Source: Pholis gunnellus (Eukaryota; Chordata; Actinopteri; Perciformes; Pholidae). From it: DNA of 64,000 nucleotides. The notes below the pieces were generated by a model that ran no database searches, had not been told where the DNA came from, and saw nothing but the letters and a program-made list of their open reading frames with translations. Made by a program: the position numbers and the translations under genes. The stretch is from assembly GCA_910591455.2 (NCBI GenBank), contig OU342819.1:20401762-20465761 (forward strand), read 5' to 3'. Shown in pieces: positions 54,046 to 64,000 of this stretch; position 1 is the first letter of the stretch, and each line of letters opens with the position of its first letter.

Positions 54046-55282
54046 GTGAGTCAAAGAAGAACATATAAATAAATGTAATAAATGGTGTAGAATTAAACGT
54101 TTTGTTTGATTTAAAGTAAAACATCTTTGTCAGAAAACGGACTCACCTGAGGAGGCTTTGTGCTGTGATTGAGTTCAAGAAGCTAAATGAGAATTCACTT
54201 TTAGATTGTCCATCTTTGTCGGACTATTCGCACAATAAAAACAACATTAAATGTTGTTTAGAAGACTCACAGACATGATGACGTCATAGCTGAACACTGT
54301 TACACCTGAAAACCTTCTTAATATTGGACAGAGTCACACAGGTGTTTGGTGACGTTAGCTGGGAGGCTATGGACATGGTGGCTAATATTGATTACATATT
54401 GATTATGCAGGCAGTGGAGGAAGTATTCAGATCATTTACTTCAGTAAAAGTACTAATACAACACTGTAGAAATACTCCACAAGTAAAAGCGCAGCATTGA
54501 AAGTGTTACTTCAGTTAGGTAAGTGTTTAAGTAGCCTAAATCAGAAAAACGTGACTGTTGTACTATTATATATTAGATTATTATTACTCATGCATTACTG
54601 TTGTAGTTGGAGCTCATTTATAACTATTAACTCATGATTATTATGATTTCCCTTTTAAGAGATTCATTGTTTGGTTAGTAAAAAACAATCAAACTGATTA
54701 AAAAGAAAACGAACAACTCCTCTCATTTGAGAAGCCGTACCTGTGAAATGTTTGCCTGTGTTCTAGTTTAATCTATAAGAAAATATCATATTGTATAAGC
54801 TCTTTGTATGTGTCGTGGTGTATTATTATATTAATGTATCATTAAGTACTAATAGCATTTCTTTAAACTGGTTTGATGATTGATTTTATGATCCATGTTG
54901 TTAAAGAGACAAGTACCTCCTTCCTGTCGTTACTCCTCTAACCATGTGCTTTATTCTCTGAACACAAAGTTTAATTTTGTAAATATTATAATATCTGACA
55001 TCAAATACATAAAGCAATCCCAGTATGAATCTCTCGCTCATCTTAAAACTAGTGTTTTATGCTGAAAATGACAATTATCATTCAAGAAAACCCTAGAAAT
55101 GTAGAATATTATTCTACATTAGGGGTAAACATACATATTAATATATGGTGGACACTAAAAACGTGTGTTTGCAGCTCTAAAAAGCAGATTTAATTGAAAT
55201 AAATGTCACATTTGAATGTTTTTATATATAATATTAGCCTGATAAAGCGGGTAATAACAGCCTTTCTTCTCTTCTTCCCCAG
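54046..55282 (+). other. Intron 1 of the tmem238-like gene
   Basis: AT-rich and without exons. It contains copy 3 of the AGTAC-rich dispersed repeat at about 54,411-54,670 (GTGGAGGAAGTATTCAGATC). It ends in the strong acceptor TTCTTCCCCAG at 55,272-55,282. Confidence 0.6.
54411..54670 (+). repeat. Dispersed repeat, AGTAC-rich family, copy 3
   Basis: Starts GCAGTGGAGGAAGTATTCAG, followed by AGTAAAAGTACTAATACAAC and later GTAGTTGGAGCTCATTTATA. The same order of blocks is found at 59,491-59,945. Confidence 0.65.
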
Positions 55283-55289
55283 CTTCGCG

Positions 55290-56627
55290 ATGGTTCTGTG
55301 TGACGGCCTCTCCCACTGTAAACTGGCTCTGGCCTTCGCCGTGTTGATGGATCTGCTGGGAGGAGCCGCTCTGCTGGTGGGCGTCTTCGCCCCCCTGGAG
55401 ATCAAAGGACGGGACTTTGGAGACTTGCTGGTCTACACTGGTATGAAAGAGCTGCCCCAGTGACGTGGACGAGATGTGATGAGTTACAAACTGGTGAAGT
55501 ATAGAAGAGGAAAGCATTCAGTCGTTGGTCGGTCTTCATCGGTTTATTTCCTTCAGTGGGATCGTTCAGTAGTGGTGGAGATCGATTTGTTGCCGTGTTT
55601 GAATGTTAAAAAGCAAAATGTATGAATATTAAATACAGAAAAGACCTGAAACAACATCATGCAACTCAAACAAGAATATATTTCTTTTCTTTATTGGATG
55701 TTTTTCTCAGTCTTGCTTCCTTTATTTAGTGATGAATGATCCGTGAACTTTAAACTTACAACATGTTCCATCATAATTATGAAACAGAATAAAGTACAAT
55801 CTTAATAGAAAACATTTATGTTCGCTTGTCTCTATGAGAGAAATTAAGAATAATGATCATGTTTTATTTTAATTTCAGAGCTTATGAAAAAAGGAACAAA
55901 CATGAACTTTTTTTATTTCACAGTTTCATCACTTTGAATGTACTAAACTTTGACGTAATGTTAAGTTTTACACTTTTAAACCAGAATCAAAGAGCAAACG
56001 CAGTTCTTCTCTGGGTTTCACTCCCGTTCACGATAACTGCTTCATTAAGCAACATTTACTGTTAAACACATTAAATCAACACCAAGTTGAACATCACGAG
56101 CTGTAGTTTTGTTTACAGCGTGATATAAACTGTAAATCAATGAGGAAGCAAAAATAAGAAACACAAGAAAGAGAAAACATCCAAAAAAGGATTAAAAAGA
56201 CAATAAGAGATCAAATATAAAATTATTGACATCAAAGGAAATTGTTGTGCAGCAGTTGCAGGATGAGGCGAGAAAGAGTGCAAATCTGAGATCTCAATAA
56301 ATCCAAAATATAAACGGCTTGGGTTCACGTTTACTTCCTGTCAGCTGATGTCAACAGGAAATAATAGAATACGTAAAATAACACATCTTTGTAACAGTTA
56401 TATATATTATCTTTGATCATAGTTAATTGACTCTCTAACGCGCGGCCACTGGTCCGTTCACAGGAGCTCTGTTCGTGCTCATGTCTCTGGCCGGGTGGGT
56501 GCTGTGGTACAGCGGGAACATCGACGGCCTGACCTCCAAGAGGGAGCTCGGACACATCAGCAGCGCCGTCGACCGGCTGGCTCGCAACATCAGCCGCAAG
56601 ATCCGCACGTACAGGGGCCACATGTGA
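55290..56627 (+). CDS. tmem238: Transmembrane protein 238-like
   Basis: A small two-pass membrane protein of 104 aa from two coding exons, 55290-55440 and 56464-56627 (phase 1 junction). The ATG lies 8 nt inside the exon after a strong acceptor and has a G at +4. Predicted membrane segments are residues ~12-34 (LALAFAVLMDLLGGAALLVG) and ~47-68 (VYTGALFVLMSLAGWVLWY). The loop between them contains GRDFGDLLVYTG, the most conserved part of TMEM238 as I remember it. The tail (~70-104) is basic and helical, ending TYRGHM. It is shorter than human TMEM238, which has long Pro/Ala-rich ends. No molecular function is established for the family. Divergent head-to-head arrangement with ccdc106 suggests shared regulation. 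Assignment to one of the fish paralogues is not possible here. Confidence 0.87.
55441..56463 (+). other. Intron 2 of the tmem238-like gene
   Basis: Donor G|GTATGA and acceptor TTCACAG. AT-rich. It includes copy 2 of the GGAAATTGTTGTGCAGCAG-type dispersed repeat at 56,205-56,310. Confidence 0.7.
56205..56310. repeat. Dispersed repeat (GGAAATTGTTGTGCAGCAG type), copy 2
   Basis: Same block order as 53,000-53,110 (TTGACATCAAAGGAAATTG, GCAGCAGTTGCAGGA, GAAAGAGTGCAAA). Confidence 0.5.
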
Positions 56628-56990
56628 CAGGAAGTCTGTCTACCTTTCAGTATAAAAGTCTGCTGCCTCCAGTGTTGGTCAGTGTTAATATGAGACGCTG
56701 AATCAAACTCCTAGTGTTACACCTCAGAAACATTTCAGTCACAGCTCTGCTACATGATGCTGATGTTTTATTATCAATAGTATTTTTTAGTGTTTATATC
56801 TGGTCTCTTGTTGCATTTGCACTATAAATATCTGTTTTTATTACATTTTCAACCATTTAAGATGAATTCTCTATTTACAAACAAGTGTGATTTAATATAT
56901 CTATACAGTTTAATAAGTTAACAAGTCAAACAACACAAATCAATTAAAACATTGATAACATTGATATATACACAGAGATATTTGTAGATA

Positions 56991-57022
<32 letters not shown>

Positions 57023-57215
57023 CAGTATATCACTGCCATTATCATTACTCATGTTCATAAATAACAGGATGAAGAGGAAAACATAGTGTAGATTACACAT
57101 CATTGTACATTCACTATATATAACATCTTATGTATTTATATTAGCTTATATTGTATTTTAATGTCTTATTTATATTTTATGTATACAATAAACACCTTTA
57201 CATGTATTTATAAAT
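56628..57215 (+). other. tmem238: Probable 3' UTR of the tmem238-like gene
   Basis: After the TGA at 56,625-56,627 the sequence is AT-rich. The first clear AATAAA in sense is at about 57,187-57,192. A (TA)n tract lies at 57,000-57,027. The cleavage site is inferred. Confidence 0.4.
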
Positions 57216-57533
57216 GCATGTCATGCATATTGCATTCTGTACGTAACCCTCTGATATCCATTGTTTTGATATATAACCTACTGTAGCTCAGGTTAAGCAG
57301 TAGATCATCCAGCCCATCCCGGTCTGCTCTTATGTGCTGAATATCCGGGTAACTTCCTGTGTTGCTCTGGATTCCACTCTGCCGGGCGACATGGTGAACT
57401 CAAGTGAACGCGCCGCAAGGTGAACCAGAACCAAATGAACGGTCGGGTGTATCCTGTGTACCTGGCTCGGTAAATCTGGATCATCCTGGCCACCTTTAAA
57501 CTGCTCGATGACGAGCTACACACACCCCCCCCA

Positions 57534-57577
<44 letters not shown>

Positions 57578-60500
57578 TATCCCTATCTTTATTTGGTTTG
57601 GTTGTTGTGCTGCTGTAACACCTTATTTCTCCTCACTGGGGATCAATAAATAGTTATTCTTCTTATCTGATATTGAGAGTAATCTATGATCTGTGACCTG
57701 TACTGACCTCTACTGGTGACTAACAGGAGTTACAACATCAGCAGAGAATACATCACCTGTGGCCTCAAGAAGATCAGAACAGATAAGATATGATATATAT
57801 ATATATATATAAATATATTGTCTAATGTGTTTATTGTCTATCTGCAGGTGAACATCATCGTTACTTGCTCTTCAGAATGGAATAGAAATAAATATAAGAT
57901 TAATGAACTCCACCTGAACTCCAGATTACTACATCCATAAAAAGAGGAACGGACCTGGCAGCAGAGTTTCCCTCTGACACGCCTCAGATAATCCGATTCA
58001 CCTGAAAACACTGGCCAAGTCCGAGACTACAAAGTAATAGATTACTCGCTGTGGGATTATTGTAATCTGCTCTTCTACAGTAACAGACCAGATAATCCCA
58101 AAACAAGTCATTAGATCCGTTACAGCGTCTGTAAGATGAACAGATGTCAGATCAGACAGAAGAAATGGTGATTTGTTGCCCTAGTGTCATGAAATGAGAT
58201 GTTTAGATTCATGAAAACAAAGTATTTATGACTTTGTTATTAGTTGTAGATGATAATTAAAACTTAAAAAATGGAAAACAACATTTTCAACACCACAAAA
58301 TAAACTTTATTATAATGTGTAGGGAATATTCATGTGAAACAGTTATTTTAAATGTATTATATATGAAAAGTAATGTTGACAAAGAAAGGAGAGGGAGAAA
58401 AAACAGACTTCTTATTTTTGGAAAAATGTTAGAATTTTCTAAGTTTCTAAGTTATATGTTGGTGTAATAGAATAGTGTCAGATTTGATCTAAATCTGTTG
58501 AAGAGCGTCTTTGAAGCCTGCTGCAGAAATGAAAGCTGATATTAGATGAAAGTGTTCATGAAGGAGAGACGCTGCTGATAAAAAGCTTGAGTTAATCACC
58601 GTGAAACGTCTGCAGTTGAATACTGACATTAAGATACTATTTTTTTGTTTTACAATTGTCCTGAAACGTTATGTTTAAATATGCAAAGTTAGTATTATCT
58701 TACTAAATAATGTGCTAATTTGCAAACAGACATTTAGAGACTCTACAGGTGAAGAGGGTCAACACATGAGCTCATAGATATCACCATGAAACTTCACCAC
58801 TTCATCACTCACATTAAGAGGAGGATTTATTGTGTTACAAGTTTAATGAAATGTTATGTTTAAATATGCAAATTAGGCATTATGTGATGGTAACTTTTGG
58901 TGAATTCAAGAGAAATCTACAGGTCAAACAGACAAAGTAGTAAAATAGACAACTCAATGAGTATTTTGGATGTTTTCTTTCCACTAGCGTGAAAGACATG
59001 TTATTGAAGAAAAATATACCAAAATTTCTTAATTGAAGAGAGCATGAAACAATGTTTTTTGCCTGTAGTCTCTCGCCTCAAGCTCCTGTTGGCTTCACTT
59101 AAAGTCATCAAACCTTCAACCCAGGTTTGCTATAAACTCAGATTTTTTCTCTCAGGTTATTAACAAGATACTTTGGTTCCGTTCCTCGACAGCTCTTTGG
59201 TTCTCAGTAAGACCCCCCCCACACACACACACACACACCACCACCACCATGAACAACCTCATGTGAACTGAGCGTGAGCCGGGTATTCCCCTGCAGACAG
59301 TATTTGTATAACTAGTAATGGGATTATGAGGACAGCGAGCATGTTTTCACCGGCCTTGGGTGTAAATCAGGACGTCGGCCTCAGAGAAGTCAAGACTGAA
59401 ATGTCCCGCGTGACTCCTCGTAGCCTGAAGTGAAGTGACGATTAGATGGTTTAACAAAGATAAAAGATCACCAGGGAAACAGCAACGTTCATGAAGAAGT
59501 ACTCGGATCTCCGGTGAAAGTATTAGTACCACAGTTTAGAAATACTCTGATACAAGTAAAAGACCGGACTTTAAATTCTTACTTTAACTAAAAGTGCAAA
59601 AGTATCATCAAAATATACTTTAGGTACCAAAAGCGCTCCTTGTTCAGAAAATGCCATTTCAAAATAATATAATACACTGGATTGTAATTAATGCATTAAT
59701 GTGTTCATCACTTTAATGTTGCAGCTGGTGAAGGTGGAGCTCGTTTTAAAAACTTTATACGCTGCCGGGTATCTTAATCATAATTTATTATATTTATACT
59801 TAGTATTAATAAGCTGAATCTGAACCTGAAGATGTCAAATAAAGGGAGTAAAAAGTAGAATGTTAGCTTTCAAAATGTAAAATCCAAAGTACTCAAGTGG
59901 AGTTTTTGTACTAAATTGTACTTCAGTACAGTACTTGAGTAATGCAAGCGACCTTTTGAGTATAAAAAAAACGCTCGCAAAGTCTGTGTTTTTTTGTCTT
60001 GTTTAAAGCAGCTATAATCAATATTTTTTATATTAACAACTGATCTAGTGACTAATGTTAAATGTGTCAAACTCACAGAGAATCGTCACCAGACTCAGTT
60101 TCCCTCAGCGATACGAAGCATTTCAGCGTCTTTCAGCCTCATTGTTTTGTTGTATTTTGGTTCACTCTCAAGGCTCTCATCGGCAGGTAGCTAACGAGAC
60201 CAGCTGGTCAACAAAGTGGAGCATTTAGCAGCTAAAGAGTCGAGCTATGAGAGACTGAATATTGTGCTTACATTAACATTCACCACAAGTTGCTGGACGT
60301 GTGAATAAGTTTACCAAATCAAAAACAGGTGATGTGTCAACGTTGTGCTCGCAAAGTGCCCCCAAAAATGAAATTCATACAAGTTTAATGTGCAAATGAC
60401 CAAAGTGGTCAACTTTGAAATGGTATTTGGGAATCTTCAATTGAAGAAGAAGACTGAAGTAAAGTTTTGTATATTTTACGGTCACGTCGCTCCAAAGTCA

Positions 60501-60794
60501 TGAAGATTTCTTTTGTTCAAGCCATTTTTGTTCAATCTCGTGACTGATTAATCTGACCTCCCTCTTCTCCCTCGACTAGTATCCACATTGGAAGCCATGA
60601 TGCCCATTAGGGTGTGTAGATTAAACGTTCCTATTCTGGGAATAGATTCGTCAAGGTCGGGCCAAAGGCCTTAGATAATACTTATCAGCCTCGTTCTGGT
60701 CACCACAGATTTTCCATTCCCTGTTTTGACTCTTTGTCTGCTTTGTATCGCTGCCAAATCCTCCTTACGCTGCCTAACACCACCACCTTTACTG

Positions 60795-60829
<35 letters not shown>

Positions 60830-61167
60830 CTTCTTCTCTTTTAATCCTCCTCTCTTTGCAATTAAAGGATTCTCTTTCCTGGAACTCAATCCAAACAAGG
60901 GTGTGTGTGTGTGTGTGGGTGTGTGTGTGGGGGTGGGTGGGTTAAAGGTGAGATTGAAGCAGCTAAAGGTTTGTTTTTTGCACGGTTGGGCTATTTGTTA
61001 TTTGATTGGTTTGAGTGGCTTGTGAGAATTCGAACTTTTTTGAACCAAAAGTAACAAAACAAACAAAGGAACTTTTCTTCTGTGACTCAGTGTAACAGTC
61101 GTGAAGTCAGCAAACTGTCTCAATAATGTACCTCTGGTTCTGAAAAGTGAAGTCAGAGCTTCATGTG
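57216..61167. other. Non-coding stretch with old repeats
   Basis: No gene recognised. It includes a (CA)n at 57,537-57,574, (CA)n after a C-run at about 59,213-59,238, (CT)n at about 60,797-60,830, and GT-rich sequence at 60,900-60,930. Two related segments at about 58,560-58,700 and 58,770-58,900 share ATGTTTAAATATGCAAA and ACCATGAAAC-like blocks. They look like a degenerate tandem duplication or two decayed copies of one repeat. Confidence 0.5.
59491..59945 (+). repeat. Dispersed repeat, AGTAC-rich family, copy 4 (fullest)
   Basis: Runs from GAAGAAGTACTCGGATCTCC through GGTGGAGCTCGTTTTAAAAA to TACTTCAGTACAGTACTTGA. It has the same order of blocks as copy 3 but a more complete right end. 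Confidence 0.65.
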
Positions 61168-61436
61168 TTAAAGCTGCATTCTCTCTACTGACCACCAGGG
61201 GGCGACTCCTCTGGTTGTATAGAAGTCTATGAGAAAATGACTCTACTTCTCTCTTGATTTATTACCTCAGTAAACATTGTAAACATGAGTTTATGGTCTC
61301 AATCTCTAGTTTCAAGTCTTCTTCAATACAGCATGATGTTCATTTAGTAAATGATGGTCCATTTAGAGTCAAACAGACCATAAAGCAGGGGATGCTTTAG
61401 GGCGGGGCTACACAGTGATTGACAGGTCTCTACCAG
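61168..61436 (+). repeat. Dispersed repeat with CTCF-core-like motif, copy C
   Basis: Same orientation as copy A and nearly identical over its length, with a few more matching bases (TCTACCAG) at the right end, as in copy B. The motif CCACCAGGGGGCG is at 61,192-61,204. Confidence 0.85.
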
Positions 61437-62734
61437 TTTGCTAACTATAGCTAGCCAACATTAGCCTGCGTTAGCAACTGGTCATACCAGACCAAGTAGC
61501 CTAAAGGCTGAGTCAAAACAGTCGCCCCTATTAAACACTTTATGACACTTCACACCATTTCTTTTTTCACTTGCTCCTTGCTCGCTACATCCTGACTCCA
61601 GCAGCAACTCGACTTCCGATCTCCTCACCGGTAAAGAAATATCTCGAGCCATACTACCCACAATGGTAAAAAAAGAAAGACGTTGCCTGGTCAGCCATAT
61701 CTCTGGTGATTAGGTCTTCAGGGAAGAAATCAAGCTTAAGTAAAGGGTGTCCACACATGATTTAAAGCTAATGCAGAGCTGCAAGAAGCAATGTGATCAC
61801 GATGAAACACTTCGCTAAAAAAACGCGCCGCCCACAAAACCATTGTTTTTCCAGGCGTCGTGTTTTTATAGCGCTTTTTAGACGAGCAAAAAAGTTTAAA
61901 TATTGCTCGTCAATGTCACACTTTGCCCAGGCAGCCAATCAAATCAAATCAAGCAAGAGGGGGGCTTTACTACTTTACCACTGACTTGCTGTTTTAAAGC
62001 CGATGTGTGTAGTAGGGCTAGCTAGCTAGTTAGCTGTTTGGACAGCTATGGCGTATGTGAGAGGGCAGAGAATATTCATATCTCATGTCGTGATAGCTTT
62101 ATGTGGGCTACAGGGAGCGAGGGAGCGAGGGAGCGAGTGCATTATCCGTTTTCCGTTAATCTTAGATGATTGGTTGCACACGCAGCGTCTCTCCACAGGC
62201 CTGACCTGCTTTGCCAAGGTGTTTTTGACGATGCTTTTTATTGGCTATGACTTTCTTATTTCCACGGGAGAAGATAGTGTTTTTCCTTCTTTGTTTAAAA
62301 GCTACATATTTCTTCTTTACGAAGCTATTTCACTCAGAAGGTGACATTGATTTTGCACGTCCTTTGGCAGACCGCCACAAAGCCTCGGCAGCCAGATGGC
62401 AAAATCCAAATCACCTGTGGAGCCGCAGGCGGACGGTGCCAGGAGGGAGGCCGGTTGCAGAAGTTGGGCCCTCAGTACGTCAGCAGAGGAATTAAGTTGT
62501 TTTATTTAATACAGAAGAGAGATCAGCGGTTTGCCAGGACGGCTTACTGTAGCCTAGATGCTGCTCTAGTTGTCCTGAGATAAAGCACTGGGTGTAAATG
62601 AAGTCTGCAGTGCAGTTATGTCATCGTAATCAGATTGATCACACATTATTATGTTGTAGTCGTTGCTCTGCCTGGTGACATTATCTTATTGGAGTCAGGT
62701 TCCTGAGATCACGCCTCTGCAAAAGGGTTTTGTG
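61437..62734. other. Non-coding, possibly repeat-derived stretch
   Basis: No gene recognised. Short runs such as GCTAGCTAGCTAG (62,018-62,031) and GGGAGCGA repeats (62,112-62,137) occur. The text from 61,500 to 62,580 lacks obvious exons. Confidence 0.45.
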
Positions 62735-62987
62735 TTTGCCGGATTGAGCCTTTTTCTTTTTTTGTGTGCATGTTCTCCACATGTTCGCCGGGTTTTTATC
62801 TCCGGCTTCCTCCTACAGTCCAAAGACATGCAGGTCAGGTTCTCCACCGTAGGTGTGGAGGGTAGTGTGAAGGGTTTTATGTCTCTATATGTGTCAGCCG
62901 ACCTGTGCAGGATGCACCCCGCCTCTCGCCCGATATCATCCAGTGTAAAGGATAAGCAGACACACATAATGGACGGATGGATGGATT
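62735..62987 (+). repeat. Decayed fish LINE-like 3' tail with (GGAT)n end
   Basis: Contains CCGGCTTCCTCCTACAGTCC, AAAGACATGCAGGTCAGGTT, CTGTGCAGGATGCACCCCGC and CTCTCGCCC, and ends in GGATGGATGGATT. This block order is one I recognise from an abundant teleost repeat ending in GGATG units, possibly an L2-type LINE 3' end. Confidence 0.7.
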
Positions 62988-63029
62988 AGTGAGAGTAGTT
63001 TTATAACATTCTGATTGTCAGTTCCTGCT

Positions 63030-63720
63030 TTCTACAAAAAATGCATTCCCATACAACTCAAAAATTCAATTACATTTAAAGGGAAACATACGGTCACAGT
63101 TTTTAACGGTTTCAAAACTGTGCTAAATGTTGTAAAGAAATGTCCCAAAACTACTTGTTTAGGGTTTAGATTTACAACCCGGCTCAAAGGCTGCAACAGA
63201 ATAGGAGACCGGACGAGTTAAAGGTGATAAATATGTACTTTTATTTAAAGAATACATCATCTAAAACAAACATGGAGAGTGAGTAATCAGTGATGTCCGC
63301 TTGTAAAAATGTCTGAAACAAACTAAACTAAACAGCAGCCGGAAGAGCCCGTCAATGTTCAGGTGGAGAGACTTTAAAGCTGGAACCACACCAGACTCAG
63401 GTGTGGTTCATTAGCTGATGATTAACATCCTGAAAGACAGAAAGAAAGACAGCAAACAGGGCGCAGACCCCCAGTGGAAGGGAGGGGTTGTCACTTGGTT
63501 TGGCTTAAAATGACAACAAAATATAAACCAAACGAAAACGCTTCATTTCATTCCAATACGACTCAAAACAATCTGTTACATTTAGAGGGAAACATATTTT
63601 TTAACAGTTTTTAAACACATGGTTAATGTTCTTAAATTAAACAAAACAAGGAATGCCCCCGAACTTATTGGTTTGGTTTCGTAAAAAGCATCGTGGTTTG
63701 GCTTAAAATGATAACAAAAT
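63030..63720. repeat. Two related repeat copies (TTTGGCTTAAAATGA type)
   Basis: CATTCCCATACAACTCAAAA...ACATTTAAAGGGAAACATA at 63,043-63,090 recurs as CATTCCAATACGACTCAAAA...ACATTTAGAGGGAAACATA at 63,549-63,595. TTTGGCTTAAAATGAYAACA occurs at about 63,499 and 63,697. This looks like two decayed copies of one fish repeat in the same orientation. Confidence 0.65.
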
Positions 63721-64000
63721 GTAATGCAACTAAAGTACGCGGTTCACTCGGGACATGGCCCGATGTGTTTAGTCCCGTCCACCACCCGGACCTCTTCCCT
63801 ACGTGAACTTCTGCCGACGCATTTGAAACTTTTCCCTCGGAACATAATTCACGATGCAGTTTCGTCGTATGGGAACGTAATATGTTTGGAGACGGGGCCG
63901 GACGGTAAAGTGGGCTTATTGAAAGAATATGTTTTGTTTACTTTATCATGGAGATGAAAAACAATTCACGTTTTCTTAAAAGCACATCAGAGGTGCATTA

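Noticed and set aside
56331..56621. 96-codon minus-strand open frame
   Set aside because: It is the antisense shadow of the last exon of the tmem238-like gene.
57305..57577. 90-codon minus-strand open frame
   Set aside because: Begins in a (CA)n microsatellite and shows no family resemblance I can name. Possibly an old repeat.
62241..62583. Overlapping 80-84-codon plus-strand open frames
   Set aside because: No recognisable domain; the surrounding DNA looks repeat-derived and has no convincing exon structure.

Overview
The window is nuclear genomic DNA from a teleost fish, probably a percomorph. The evidence is vertebrate-type split genes with GT-AG introns, very dense (CA)n/(GT)n microsatellites, and interspersed repeats I recognise from fish genomes. 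No prokaryotic, organellar or viral gene content was seen. Exon boundaries were placed by hand from reading frame, splice consensus, intron phase and remembered family sequences. They should hold well for cnot3, ccdc106 and the tmem238-like gene. LAYOUT: (1) 263-630, minus: first coding exon of a secreted or membrane protein that continues beyond the left edge, probably shisa7-like. (2) About 700-23,880: mostly non-coding, with microsatellites, poly(C)/poly(G) runs, a 0.6 kb minisatellite at 17.2-17.8 kb, two copies of a dispersed repeat carrying a CTCF-core-like motif, and an orphan NF-Y-type promoter near 12.84 kb. (3) 23,880-46,260, minus: cnot3, the CCR4-NOT subunit, with 18 coding exons (about 940 aa), a non-coding first exon and a probable long 3' UTR. 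(4) 47,120-47,867, plus: a decayed LINE reverse-transcriptase fragment. (5) 49,377-53,526, minus: ccdc106, 7 coding exons, 352 aa. (6) 53,530-54,045: a shared divergent promoter. (7) 55,290-56,627, plus: a tmem238-like two-pass membrane protein, 104 aa. (8) 57.2-64 kb: no gene seen, mainly old repeats. From memory, CNOT3, CCDC106, TMEM238 and SHISA7 all lie in human 19q13.42, so the window looks like a conserved syntenic block with fish-specific repeat expansion. HOW THE GENES RELATE: the genes do not form one pathway. Cnot3 acts in mRNA deadenylation, Ccdc106 is a nuclear coiled-coil protein linked to p53 turnover in human, Tmem238 is uncharacterised, and the Shisa7 family modulates neurotransmitter receptors. 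The most unusual feature is how often simple repeats abut cnot3 splice sites. (GT)n lies 9 nt past the exon 2 donor and 10 nt before exon 6. CA repeats flank exon 15 on both sides. A roughly 145-nt pyrimidine minisatellite leads into exon 3. Two in-frame acceptors precede exon 14. No wholly new gene system was found; the splice-site repeats and the repeat-borne CTCF-like motifs are the leads most worth testing.
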